A stretch of DNA of 64,000 nucleotides from positions 434,001 through 498,000 of the forward strand of contig CAWHEF010000002.1 of NCBI GenBank assembly GCA_963828385.1. The letters are read 5' to 3'. The position numbers were made by a program, and so were the translations under genes. This stretch comes from Bog-756 sp963828385. Its GTDB lineage: Bacteria > Actinomycetota > Acidimicrobiia > Acidimicrobiales > RAAP-2. The notes beneath the pieces were generated by a model. The model was given only the letters and a program-made list of their open reading frames with translations. It was not told the origin of the DNA and searched no databases. Shown piece by piece: positions 46,357 to 54,164 of the stretch; the first letter of the stretch is position 1, and each line of letters starts with the position of its first letter.

Positions 46357-46640
46357 TTAGAGCTCGTCGAGGGCGGCATTTGAGTTCTCGAACACGAGCT
46401 CGCGCAGCGCTCCGTCAGATTCTGCAAGCTCCTCGGCCGTCGGCGGCCACTCACGTGACCGGAGGAGGCGATCCGCGTCGCTTGCGAACAGCAGGCTTCG
46501 CATTGCTGCGGCCGACGAGGCTGCGGCGCGCTGGGAGGTGTCATCGGGCGCTGCTCCCGACGAGGGTGTCGAGGATCTGGGTGGCGGTTTCGGCTAGTGC
46601 TGACGGCTTCTCTCCGCTCCGATCCGCGTCAGGCTCGTTC
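46357..46640 (-). pseudogene. Fragment of unknown protein, frameshifted
   Basis: On the minus strand two protein-like pieces follow each other in different frames: SALAETATQILDTLVGSSAR (upstream) and AMRSLLFASDADRLLRSREW to ELVFENSNAALDEL before TAA at 46357. The Ala/Leu/Glu-rich helical character fits a normal actinobacterial protein, but no family is recognised and no start codon is evident. Probably the tail of a decayed gene. Confidence 0.4.
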
Positions 46641-46664
46641 TCGGTCAGGAGGTCTCGGGTGGCT

Positions 46665-47168
46665 TCACTGCTGTAACGCTGGCATCGCGTTCTGCTTCCA
46701 TTTCGCTAAGGTGGCGCGCCGAGACCGCGTACGGAGCAACAGGGCGAGTGCCGCCGCCAAGACGGCGACGACGACAATCCCACCCAGGATCCAGCCCCAC
46801 GGAGTCGATGATGTCGAGGAGACCGTGGTCACTCCACATGAACCGTGGTTGGAGCCGGTGACTGCCGTGACGGTCGTCGTGGAAGGGACCGCAGTGGTAG
46901 GCACCTCGGTCGTGGGCGTCGTGGTTGGGCTGGTTGTCGTCGGGACCTCAGTAGTCGGAGCCGAGGTCGGAAGGGTCGTCGTGGTGGCCTCGGTGGGGAC
47001 CTTCGTCGACGGCAACGCAACGGAGTGTCTGCTGGTCGGTGTTGACGGCGAACCGGTCGTCGGCGTGGGCCGGCTTGCCGAAGGGTTGGTCGACCCGGTC
47101 CCACCACAGGCACTGAGCGTGAGTGCAAGCGCTCCCACCAAGACGAGACTCTTTAAGCCTGGATCCAC
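46665..47168 (-). CDS. Thr/Pro-rich lipoprotein with C-terminal membrane span
   Basis: Protein of 167 residues from GTG 47168. The lipobox LTLSAC puts the lipidated Cys at residue 21 after a hydrophobic signal. A long Thr/Pro/Ser-rich extended region with repeats of TTEVPTT follows to about residue 115, then STPWGWILGGIVVVAVLAAALALLL forms a membrane helix, ending in a basic cytoplasmic tail (RTRSRRATLAKW). A protein held at both ends like this would form a loop outside the membrane. No family is recognised. It is intact although it lies among damaged genes. Confidence 0.7.
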   Translation of the reverse strand: MDPGLKSLVLVGALALTLSACGGTGSTNPSASRPTPTTGSPSTPTSRHSVALPSTKVPTEATTTTLPTSAPTTEVPTTTSPTTTPTTEVPTTAVPSTTTVTAVTGSNHGSCGVTTVSSTSSTPWGWILGGIVVVAVLAAALALLLRTRSRRATLAKWKQNAMPALQQ

Positions 47169-47434
47169 CGACGAACGACCTGACAGGACAGCGAATCGCC
47201 TGAACGGGGTCGAGGTGGTCGGTCGCCATCGTTGTGACTTCTTCAGCAGCCATCGGGGCGTGCGGAACCAAGGGTTTGTGATCCTCTTCGGTTGTCAGCG
47301 CCGGCCTGTCATCGTCTGCGGTGCGCCTGCCACAGGATGGGATGACTACACGGGGACTGGAGGAAGGGCTCGGAGGAGATCGAGCGCCCGGGAGAATGCC
47401 TTGGCTCACGGCCACTCGAGCGGAGCACGCAGTG

Positions 47435-47830
47435 TCGATCTGCCAGCGGGACAGACGAGCCGACCAGGCCCGGCGCAATGCTTCGGCCAGCACCCGATCG
47501 AGTTGCCGGACATGACCGAAGGTGAAGGCCCGCAGGAACGTGCCCAGGATGGACGGTGCCATCACCCGGTGGGGAAGCACCGACTGGGTGGCTCTTGCTC
47601 GCAGTAGGTCGGCATGGTCGATGTGGCTGCGGCCCGCCACCATGGCGTGCACCAGGGTCAGGACCTTGCGTCCGGGAAGCGCCCCACCGACACGACCGGA
47701 CAGGTCGACCACCTCGTTGATCAGCTTCTCCAGACGAAGCCGCACCACCAGGGTCGCCACCAGCAACAGGCCGGCATTGGAGGTCGACCGCGGCGACAGG
47801 CAACGATCGCTTTCCGCACGTCATCGGGGG
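47435..47830 (-). pseudogene. IS1380-family transposase fragment
   Basis: N-terminal fragment of an IS1380-type transposase on the minus strand: NAGLLLVATLVVRLRLEKLI, GRVGGALPGRKVLTLVHAM, GRSHIDHADLLRARATQSVL, MAPSILGTFLRAFTFGHVRQ and LAEALRRAWSARL. After this the similarity stops and unrelated sequence follows, so the catalytic DDE core is missing. No start codon in the right context was found. It lies back to back with the DUF6788 gene, a protein often encoded next to transposases. Confidence 0.75.
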
Positions 47831-47845
47831 GCCCAGTCGTCGATG

Positions 47846-47870
47846 GTGCCACAGTTATATACTGTGGCAC
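47846..47870. promoter_or_regulatory. Promoter with 10-bp-arm palindrome before DUF6788 gene
   Basis: GTGCCACAGT and ACTGTGGCAC face each other across TATAT. The centre contains the -10 box TATACT (47858-47863), and the ATG follows the palindrome at once (47871), so the transcript is probably leaderless and under tight control. It could also be an IS end. Confidence 0.6.
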
Positions 47871-48275
47871 ATGGCAGCCGCCAGCGTGGGGATGCCTGAG
47901 AAGCTGTCGGCAATGGAGCTCAGCGCGACCCAGGCCACTGCGCTCGACCGCATCCGGACCGAGCTGGCCTCGCTCGGCCCGTGCCTGCCGGGCTCGGTCG
48001 CCGTGCGGCTCGGCCGTTGTGGCAAGTCGTACTGTTCGTGCCGGGCTGAACCACCTCGCCTGCATGGTCCTTACCGATCCTGGACCCGCAAAGTGGCAGG
48101 CAAGACGGTGACTCGACTGTTGAGCGAGGAGCAGCTCGTGAGCTATCAAGCATTCTTCGACAACGCCAAGAAACTCCGGGCCCTCTTGTTTGAGCTCGAA
48201 GCCCTCGGTCTCGAGCTCGTGGAGGTCGAGGACTCGAACAGGGACATCACCCAGTCCTCGACATCGACCGGCTGA
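47871..48275 (+). CDS. DUF6788 family protein
   Basis: Small protein of 134 residues with the family pattern LGPCLPGSVAVRLGRCGKSYCSC, LHGPYRSWTRKVAGKTVTRLLSEEQL and a C-terminal helix LRALLFELEALGLELVEVE. Four Cys in the first part may bind a metal. Such proteins of unknown function are common beside transposases and may assist or regulate them; the transposase fragment upstream on the other strand fits. The gene is intact, with a palindrome over its -10 box. Confidence 0.8.
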   Translation: MAAASVGMPEKLSAMELSATQATALDRIRTELASLGPCLPGSVAVRLGRCGKSYCSCRAEPPRLHGPYRSWTRKVAGKTVTRLLSEEQLVSYQAFFDNAKKLRALLFELEALGLELVEVEDSNRDITQSSTSTG

Positions 48276-48615
48276 ACCGAAGCCGTCCCGTGTGGATGCC
48301 CCGCCGTTAATCCGTGGGCGCGATCATCACCATGTCAGAGCGGTCCAGCTCAGACCCCTACGTGAATACCTCACCAACGTGTCATAAGGCGAAACAGCAT
48401 CCGGTGTCGCCTTCCGGGCCACTGCTGTGCGCCCGCCCGCCGTTTCCCAGGAAGCGCCGAGACCAGTTCATGAGCTCGGACTGGCGTAGTGGCCCGTCGA
48501 CTTACTGACGGAAACGCGGGCTCTGCGTAAACATGGTCGGTCCGTGGTCTTACCTCCGAAAAACCGCCAGGGCGGACCTCCACTTGAGGCTGCCACACGC
48601 GTCACGCGGCTGGAG
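48276..48615. other. 340-bp stretch without gene
   Basis: No convincing gene. Short frames on both strands have no protein character. It separates the transposon-like part from the RHH-VOC pair. Confidence 0.5.
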
Positions 48616-48633
48616 TAGGATGCTAGTATCCTA
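48616..48633. promoter_or_regulatory. Operator palindrome of RHH-VOC pair
   Basis: TAGGAT and ATCCTA, perfect six-base arms with a six-base centre. It overlaps a -10 box TAGTAT (48624-48629) whose transcript would start at the ATG 48636. RHH proteins bind such sites as dimers, so autorepression is expected. Confidence 0.6.
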
Positions 48634-48635
48634 AC

Positions 48636-48815
48636 ATGGGGTCTGAGGAGGTCAGGCAGTTCAACGTCTACCTGCCGGTGGATCTGATCAAGCAGGTCAA
48701 ACACCACGCAATCGAGTCGGAGCTCTCACTCTCCGCCTTGGTTGCCCAGGCGTTGCTTGCCTACCTCGCCGACACCCAGGGAAAGCCCCGCCGACCGAGT
48801 GGAGAGGAAAACTGA
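48636..48815 (+). CDS. Ribbon-helix-helix (CopG-like) regulator
   Basis: Protein of 59 residues: beta strand VRQFNVYLPVDLIKQVKHHA followed by two helices (ESELSLSALVAQALLAYLAD), the ribbon-helix-helix fold of CopG/Arc regulators and antitoxins. Strand residues Arg/Asn/Tyr would contact the DNA major groove. The ATG begins three bases after the palindrome, leaderless. The next gene starts one base after its TGA, so the two form an operon in which the RHH protein is likely autoregulator. Not a typical toxin-antitoxin, since the partner is a VOC protein. Confidence 0.8.
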   Translation: MGSEEVRQFNVYLPVDLIKQVKHHAIESELSLSALVAQALLAYLADTQGKPRRPSGEEN

Positions 48816-48816
48816 C

Positions 48817-49161
48817 ATGACTATCGAAGGCTTCGAAGCCGTGTTCCTGACGACGCAGAATTGGGGCAAGGCCGCGAAGTTCTTTCGAGCACTCGGCTTC
48901 GAGTTGGACTTCGAGACCGACCATGCCTCCGGCCAGCTCCGGGCCGGCGACGGGCCTTACGTCTTCGTGGCCGAAGTTCCCGAGAACCAGGAGCCGCAAG
49001 TGCAACTTGTGCTCAGGGTGCCCGACGAGGCTGCGTTCCACCCTGACTCTGCCGTCGAGGTGGTCACGCCGTTCGAGGACACGCACTTCGGCACGCGGGA
49101 GATGACTGTTCGCGATCCCGACGGTCGCGTGTGGAGCCTGCAGGTCGCAGCGGCGAGATGA
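48817..49161 (+). CDS. VOC family protein (glyoxalase/bleomycin resistance fold)
   Basis: Protein of 114 residues with the vicinal-oxygen-chelate fold: GFEAVFLTTQNWGKAAKFFRALGFELDFE at the N-terminus, GPYVFVAEVPENQEPQVQLVLRV, and THFGTREMTVRDPDGRVWSLQ at the C-terminus. Only one repeat unit, so it must dimerise. Metal-binding His/Glu positions are partly replaced (no His in the first strand), so it may bind a ligand rather than catalyse. Coupled to the RHH regulator; possible role in binding an antibiotic or signal. Its end overlaps the start of the methyltransferase gene (ATGA). Confidence 0.82.
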   Translation: MTIEGFEAVFLTTQNWGKAAKFFRALGFELDFETDHASGQLRAGDGPYVFVAEVPENQEPQVQLVLRVPDEAAFHPDSAVEVVTPFEDTHFGTREMTVRDPDGRVWSLQVAAAR

Positions 49162-50049
49162 CAGGCGAGGAGCAGAAGGCTGCGACTGAGCGCGGCAGGC
49201 CGCGGCGCCGGACAGCACGGCGGTGCGGGTCGCGCTGTGGCGGGCCCTGCACGTCGAGGTCGACCCGCCGCCGCACGTGCTCGAAGACGAGATCGGCCTC
49301 GCAGCTGGCGGCTCCGGACGACGGCTGGCGCGCACCGCCCGGACATGGACCCACAGGCCACGCGACCGTTCCGCGCCTCGATCGTGGCCCGCGCCCGCTT
49401 CATCGAGGATCTGGTGGCGGAGCAGGCTGGTCGCGGCGTCGGCCAGTACGTCATCCTCGGCGCCGGCCTCGACACCTTCGCCCAGCGCAGGCCCGAGATC
49501 GCTTCTCGCCTCACGGTCTTCGAGGTCGACCAGCCCGGCCCCCAGGCCTGGAAGCGACAGCGCCTGGTCGAGCTCGGCTTCGGCGTCCCGGAGTGGCTGC
49601 GGCTCGTGCCGGTCGATTTCGAGGCGGGCGAGCCGTGGCGGGAGCAGCTGGCCGCGGCCGGCTTCGATGCCGACCGGCCGGCGGTCGTCGCCTCCACCGG
49701 CGTCAGCATGTACCTCACCAAGGAGGCGAACGCCGCCACGCTGCGCCAGGTCGCGGCGCTGGCGCCGGGCTCCACGCTCGCCATGACGTTCCTCCTGCCG
49801 CTCGAGCTCGCTGACGACCCGAGGTACGCCCCGGGTTGGAGACGGCGGAGAAGGGCGCGCGGGCGAGCGGGACGCCGTTCATCAGCTTCTTCACGCCGGC
49901 CGAGATGCTGGCATCTGGCCCGCGAAGCCGGCTTCAAAGAGGCCCGGCACGTGTCAGCAGCCACGCTGACCGAACGCTACTTCCGAGACAGGACCGACGA
50001 TCTCCACCCCCCGAGCAACTCCGAAGAACTCCTAGTAGCCGTTTGCTGA
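49158..50049 (+). pseudogene. SAM-dependent methyltransferase (TIGR00027-like), several frameshifts
   Basis: Class I methyltransferase of the leucine-carboxyl-methyltransferase-like group. Pieces appear in order in different frames: VRVALWRALHVEVDPPPHVLEDEIGL, LAAPDDGW, DMDPQATRPFRASIVARARFIEDL, GVGQYVILGAGLDTFAQRRPE (the SAM motif), TGVSMYLTKEANAATL, then after another shift ASGTPFISFFTPAEMLA and finally AREAGFKEARHVSAATLTERYF. At least four frame changes are needed. ATG 49158 overlaps the VOC stop, so RHH, VOC and methyltransferase would be one operon. Whether truly dead or mis-sequenced is unresolved. Confidence 0.75.
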
Positions 50050-50259
50050 CCGTTGCCCCGATCTGCGGTTGGCTATCTGTCGCCTGCGCCTTTACGAACA
50101 GCCGACGTTCGGCGGAGGGAGAGACCACCCGCGGGCCTTCTACCTGGGCAAACGGTTTCGCTTTTGCCACCTTGAGACCACGAAATTCGGCAAACGATTC
50201 TGCGACGGTTTGAGGTCCGCGCCCTTGATGCGGCCGGAAGGTGCCTGCTTGAGGACCGG

Positions 50260-50935
50260 ACGTCGGAGTGACGCCGGTCGTAGCCGTCCACAAGTGCCAG
50301 GAGCGCCCCTTGATCCGTCGCCGGAGAAGTCAGGAGCGTGCATGACGGCGAGCCGTAGTAGGACCAAGGTCGGCCAGTCGCCGGAAGTTCGGGAGCGGTC
50401 TTTGGCGTGAGGCAGCTGCCCCCGACATCCTCTGCCTGCGCGGCGGCCCCGGTGATGTCGTCGGTCGTGAGCGCCGGCCCGTTGCCGAGTTGGGTGAATA
50501 GGTCTCCACACAGCAGTGTGTTGGTTGTCTCCTCGTAGAGGATCCGGGGCCTCCCGTCCGTGGGGGACGTGCGGCGTGTCGATGTGCCGGACACGATGTC
50601 AGCCCCGCTCGATGCCCTGGCCGTCGGTGAGCGGCAGGGGCGTCCGATCGGCCAAGTCGTTGAGCGACACCATGCAGCCGAGCGCCCCGTGTGCCACCTC
50701 GGCCTGGGATGCTGCAGTCGAGCAGTTCGTTCATGGCGCCGCACTCGTCCGCCTCGCCATGGCCGCAGGTGATCCAGCGAAGCCGGTCCAGCGGGGTGAC
50801 CGTGGCGATGGCCTCGGCGGGGAGCGGGATGGTGGCTCGGTGCCCGGTGTGGAACAGCAGGGGCTGCTCGTCGTTAGCTAGCCATGAAGTGCTCGAAGTG
50901 CGACCCATCTGGGCCTCTCCTGGTGCAGCGGACAA
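50260..50935 (-). pseudogene. Metallo-beta-lactamase-fold hydrolase, truncated and frameshifted
   Basis: On the minus strand NDEQPLLFHTGHRA, VTPLDRLRWITCGHGEADECGAMNEL (metal ligands reading GHxEADE instead of HxHxDH), GRPRILYEETTNTLLCGDLFTQLGNGP and DDITGAAAQAEDV belong to a known metallo-beta-lactamase-fold group, but they fall in at least three frames. The usual first 30 residues are missing at 50935, just before the antitoxin promoter, so the gene looks cut by the neighbouring module. Function lost or unknown. Confidence 0.65.
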
Positions 50936-50945
50936 ACTTCATGTA

Positions 50946-50976
50946 CACATGTGGCTCCATGTGCTACCCTAGGGCC
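50946..50976 (+). promoter_or_regulatory. Promoter/operator of the phd-vapC module
   Basis: CACATGTG palindrome at 50946-50953 and TACCCT -10 box at 50965-50970, six bases before the ATG at 50977. This implies a leaderless message with an operator near -25; Phd-type antitoxins repress their own promoter. Confidence 0.5.
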
Positions 50977-51222
50977 ATGTGCAGCTCGATCTCGGTCCGC
51001 GACCTGCGGAATACGGTGAGCCAGGTGCTCCGGCGGGTCGAAGCGGGCGAGCGGTTGACTGTCACCGTCGACCGGCGTCCGGTCGCAGAAATCGTGCCCT
51101 TGCGCCGACGGCGGACGGTGCCGGCGGCCGAGGCTTTCGCCATCGCATCTCGTCACGCGGCCGACCGGAGGTTCCTCGGAGAGGTTCGGGGTCTGTTGCC
51201 GGATACGACCGACGACGTATGA
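50977..51222 (+). CDS. Phd/YefM family antitoxin
   Basis: Antitoxin of 81 residues. The N-terminal DNA-binding part is SISVRDLRNTVSQVLRRVEAGERLTVTVDRRPVAEIVPL, characteristic of Phd/YefM, followed by a charged toxin-binding tail (HAADRRFLGEVRGLLPDTTDDV). ATG 50977 follows a TACCCT box. The stop overlaps the toxin ATG (ATGA). It binds and silences the PIN-domain toxin and represses the operon. Confidence 0.9.
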   Translation: MCSSISVRDLRNTVSQVLRRVEAGERLTVTVDRRPVAEIVPLRRRRTVPAAEAFAIASRHAADRRFLGEVRGLLPDTTDDV

Positions 51223-51602
51223 GGGCTCTCCTCGACACCTCGTTTTTTGTCGCCACGGAGTCGGGACGACCCCTTGGCGAGATGGACGGGGTGACCGAGA
51301 CCGAGGTCTCGGTCGTGACGATCGCCGAGCTGACAGTCGGTGTGCTCATGGCCAGCGATGCTGATCGACCGGCGCGGGTGGCAACGCTGTCGGCGGTCGA
51401 GTCGACATGGGACCCTTTGCCGGTCGACGCGGAGGTGGCGCGCCAGTTCGCCCGAACTGTCGCCGCCCTGCGTACCGATGGCCGGCGGATACCGATCCTG
51501 GATGCCCTCGTAGCGGCTACCGCCCTTGCGGAGCAGATGCCGGTGGTTACTCAGGACCAGGACTATCACGCCATCCCAGGGATCGAGGTCATCCAGGTCT
51601 GA
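51219..51602 (+). CDS. vapC: VapC-like PIN domain ribonuclease toxin
   Basis: PIN-domain RNase of 127 residues. The acidic active-site residues are seen as LLDTSFFVATE (first Asp), VVTIAELTVGV (Glu), PILDALVAATALAEQMPVVTQDQDYHAI (third and fourth acidic residues). VapC toxins cut tRNA or rRNA and halt growth when the antitoxin is degraded. Translationally coupled to the antitoxin. Intact reading frames here, in contrast to the broken genes on its left. Confidence 0.9.
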   Translation: MRALLDTSFFVATESGRPLGEMDGVTETEVSVVTIAELTVGVLMASDADRPARVATLSAVESTWDPLPVDAEVARQFARTVAALRTDGRRIPILDALVAATALAEQMPVVTQDQDYHAIPGIEVIQV

Positions 51603-51778
51603 TTTGCGGTACGCGTCGACTTGGCCGGAGTGTGCGGATCCGTTCTCCCAGCTCAGGGAGGTTCGAATAGGAGATCGTTTTCTGTCCGAGGCTGGTGGAG
51701 CACATTGGCACCAGCCTTCACCGCCCAGTCGTGGGCTGTGCCTGCCAGTTACAGACTGACTGACGCGACCTGATGCGA
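51603..51778. other. Intergenic gap at right end of the accessory region
   Basis: 176 bp without gene. Gene order and intactness return to normal to its right, so I take it as the approximate end of the accessory region. Confidence 0.4.
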
Positions 51779-52360
51779 CTATTGGGAGTTGAGCCCGGAG
51801 CTATTCCGCGTGGCAAAGCGGAACTGGTAATCACCGATATCGACTTCCGTATCGACGAACCCGACTGCCTTTAGGCGATCGACGAAACTGGCAGGGTCGA
51901 CTGGGACGAAGGTGTCACCCTCGTGCCCGGCCCGGATCATGTCCAGGTCAAGCGAGTCGGCCCCCACGAAGATGCCACCTGGTTGCAGAACGCGGTGGAG
52001 TTCCGCGAAGAGGCGGTCTTGGTGGTCGGCAGACGGCATGTGGTGGAGCATCGAGAAGCAGGTTGCCGCCGAGAAGCGACTTGACTCCAGGCTGGTGGAG
52101 GTGGCATCGGCGCACACAACGACGACGTTGGTGCCCGCCAGGCGCTCTTTGAGCGGATCGGCCAGCGTGGGGTCGATCTCGATCGCAGTGAGTCGCTCGA
52201 TGCGCTCACGGAGCAGGTCGGTGGTCAGCCCGGGACCGGGTCCGATCTCCAGGACGTCGTTGCCGAGGTCGCCGACGGCCTCAACCCATGGCAGCAGGTC
52301 TGTCTCGAGCATGCGCGCCCAATCGGGGCTGGAGAGGAATTGGAGGTGGAGCTCGTTCAT
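51779..52360 (-). CDS. Class I SAM-dependent methyltransferase
   Basis: Methyltransferase of 193 residues: motif I VLEIGPGPGLTTDLL, acidic ADATSTSLE, MLHHMPSADHQDRLFAELHRVLQPGGIFVGAD. ATG 52360 overlaps the stop of the DUF2889 gene by four bases, so both are coupled. The acceptor cannot be inferred; small methyltransferases of this kind methylate varied metabolites. Confidence 0.88.
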   Translation of the reverse strand: MNELHLQFLSSPDWARMLETDLLPWVEAVGDLGNDVLEIGPGPGLTTDLLRERIERLTAIEIDPTLADPLKERLAGTNVVVVCADATSTSLESSRFSAATCFSMLHHMPSADHQDRLFAELHRVLQPGGIFVGADSLDLDMIRAGHEGDTFVPVDPASFVDRLKAVGFVDTEVDIGDYQFRFATRNSSGLNSQ

Positions 52361-53403
52361 CGCTGTACGTATGCGCCGTCGGGATCGGCAGCCTGAGCGA
52401 GAAGGGGAATCAAGTCGGCGAGGACGCGGAACGAGTCGTTCAGGTGGGTGCAGGTGGTGGTGCCGGTGAACTCGGCGCGGACCTTGCTGCGCAGTTCGGT
52501 CAAGGGCATACCCGGGAGGCGCGTTCCGCTGTCCACCGCGGCCGGGCACTCGACCCACGGGAGGACGCGGGGCTCGACTCGAACACCGCCGATCTGCCGG
52601 CCACTGTCGGCGAGCCACCCCTCGACGACGTACTCGTGGATCGCGGTCTCGACTCCATGGGCATCACGGTAACTGTCCCGGAAGTGGGAGTCGAAGGACC
52701 AGTTCGGTCGGTCCCCAGAAGGTTGCACGAGGTCGAGGCGCCGACGTCGACGCGTGGCCTCTTCCGCCAAGGGTGCCATATCGTGCCACGACAACTCATC
52801 CCCGGCGCGCTCCAACACTGGGGCCTCAGGCCCCATTGGGGTCGGGACTGAGCCCTTCGTTCGGAACGTGACCATGATGGTGGCGTCGGCAGCCCACCCC
52901 GAGCACATGTCCTCGGAAGCCATCACATGCTGAGCGAACGCACCGTCGGCAGGGGAACCCTCGGGAATGACGGGAGGTTGGGCGCGTTGCATGGCGTAGC
53001 CGGACACCAGAGTGGCTCCCGGGAGATCATCGAGCAGCGTGTGCAACAGCGTGCGGCGTTCGGCATGGTCGGCGAGGACCGCGGTCATCCGGGCCCGGAA
53101 GCCCGGGCCGACCATCGTTCCGAGCAGTTGGGAGAGCCGAGGCTCGGCCGGCTCGGCTTCGACGGCCACGAGGGTCCGATCGATCCCGATGGTCGCCGTG
53201 AGATGTTGCTCGGTTGTCCAGATCCGAGACGGCCTTCGGCCCGTTCTGAGGTCACGGCTACGGGCATCGACCACGATCTCACCCGTAATTCCACCGGGCC
53301 GGCTCGAATCGATGCTGGTGGTGCGGCGGACCGAACCCTCGTTCCGCGGCGGTGAGGATGCCAGGGGCCGGGCAGGTCCCGCCCGGTCCGGGACCGTCAG
53401 CAC
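52357..53403 (-). CDS. DUF2889 domain protein
   Basis: Protein of 348 residues. The DUF2889 signature appears as SVRRTTSIDSSRPGG, VVDARSRDLRT, GATLVSGYAM, and DMCSGWAADATIM. Function of the family is unknown; it is common in actinobacterial and proteobacterial acyl-CoA/aromatic degradation loci, which fits here. GTG 53403 overlaps the TetR stop. It sits between a TetR gene and a methyltransferase on the minus strand, opposite the ligase operon, so co-regulation by the TetR protein through the operators at 54109-54142 is likely. Confidence 0.82.
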   Translation of the reverse strand: MLTVPDRAGPARPLASSPPRNEGSVRRTTSIDSSRPGGITGEIVVDARSRDLRTGRRPSRIWTTEQHLTATIGIDRTLVAVEAEPAEPRLSQLLGTMVGPGFRARMTAVLADHAERRTLLHTLLDDLPGATLVSGYAMQRAQPPVIPEGSPADGAFAQHVMASEDMCSGWAADATIMVTFRTKGSVPTPMGPEAPVLERAGDELSWHDMAPLAEEATRRRRRLDLVQPSGDRPNWSFDSHFRDSYRDAHGVETAIHEYVVEGWLADSGRQIGGVRVEPRVLPWVECPAAVDSGTRLPGMPLTELRSKVRAEFTGTTTCTHLNDSFRVLADLIPLLAQAADPDGAYVQR

Positions 53404-54026
53404 GACCGCTCGGTGTCCTGTGTCGGGTGCGACCGCTCGGCCAGGATCCGCTCGGCGCGGTCGAACTCGTCTTCGATGAGAGGGGCGAGCGGCGTCGGAT
53501 CGGGAAGATCGAGCCAGCGATCCATCGCTGTCCGCAGCACACCGAATCCCATGACGGCAGCCAGCCTGGCTTCTGCGTCTGGCCGCTTCAGCTTCCTCCG
53601 GTCGGCCAGCGCCCGAGCCATTTCGTCCTCGGCCAGGTTCCTCTGGTCGAAGTCGCGACCCCGAAGGGCTGCCGACGATGAAAGGGCGTCGCGCAGGGAA
53701 CGGATCCGAGCCACCGCCGGTTCGTTGGTCGGGGCCGTGGCCACCAGCGCGGCACGGAGGGCCGCGATGTCGCTCAACCCCGGCGGCTGGATTCTGATGG
53801 CTTCGGTTGCTCCCGTTTCGTGGTCCAAGGGTAGGAGCACGTCCTCCTTTGACTCGAAGTAGCGGAAAAAGGTCCGCGGTGAGACCTCGGCGCGGTCGGC
53901 GATCTGTTCCACCGTGGTGGCCGAGTAGCCCTGGGTGGCGAACAGCTCCATGGCCGCCTCTGCCAGTGCTCGCCGCGTCCGGTCCCGATTACGGGCTCGG
54001 CGATCAGGCGCCACCGTCGGCGTCAT
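53397..54026 (-). CDS. TetR/AcrR family regulator
   Basis: TetR regulator of 209 residues. HTH at about residues 10-58: RRALAEAAMELFATQGYSATTVEQIADRAEVSPRTFFRYFESKEDVL. The C-terminal helical part binds an effector. ATG 54026 gives the usual length before the HTH; an upstream in-frame start at 54125 would read through the operator region. Divergent from the PaaK-like operon with two tandem operator-like repeats between them, so it is the probable repressor of both directions, with an acyl-CoA or its parent acid as inducer. Confidence 0.9.
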   Translation of the reverse strand: MTPTVAPDRRARNRDRTRRALAEAAMELFATQGYSATTVEQIADRAEVSPRTFFRYFESKEDVLLPLDHETGATEAIRIQPPGLSDIAALRAALVATAPTNEPAVARIRSLRDALSSSAALRGRDFDQRNLAEDEMARALADRRKLKRPDAEARLAAVMGFGVLRTAMDRWLDLPDPTPLAPLIEDEFDRAERILAERSHPTQDTERSC

Positions 54027-54108
54027 GGTCGGCTCCGCTGTGGGGGACAGGGCCCGCACCACACACCTCCTCGCTTCGGCCCCGGCTTGGGGGTGAACAG
54101 CTGCAGTC

Positions 54109-54142
54109 TGACATTCGAATGCCATTTGACACTCCTATGCCA
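54109..54142. promoter_or_regulatory. Two tandem operator-like repeats
   Basis: TGACATTCGAATGCCA (54109-54124) and TGACACTCCTATGCCA (54127-54142), direct copies 18 bp apart; each half TGACA is inverted against TGCCA. The first is nearly a full palindrome around CATTCGAATG. Placed in the divergent gap between the TetR gene and the ligase operon. Confidence 0.65.
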
Positions 54143-54164
54143 ACACACTAGCTTGCGGCGACGC

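Noticed and set aside
47169..47434. Further transposase sequence on the minus strand
   Set aside because: After AWSARL the frames lose all similarity to IS1380 transposases; the mixture of Pro/Ser-rich translations has no protein character.
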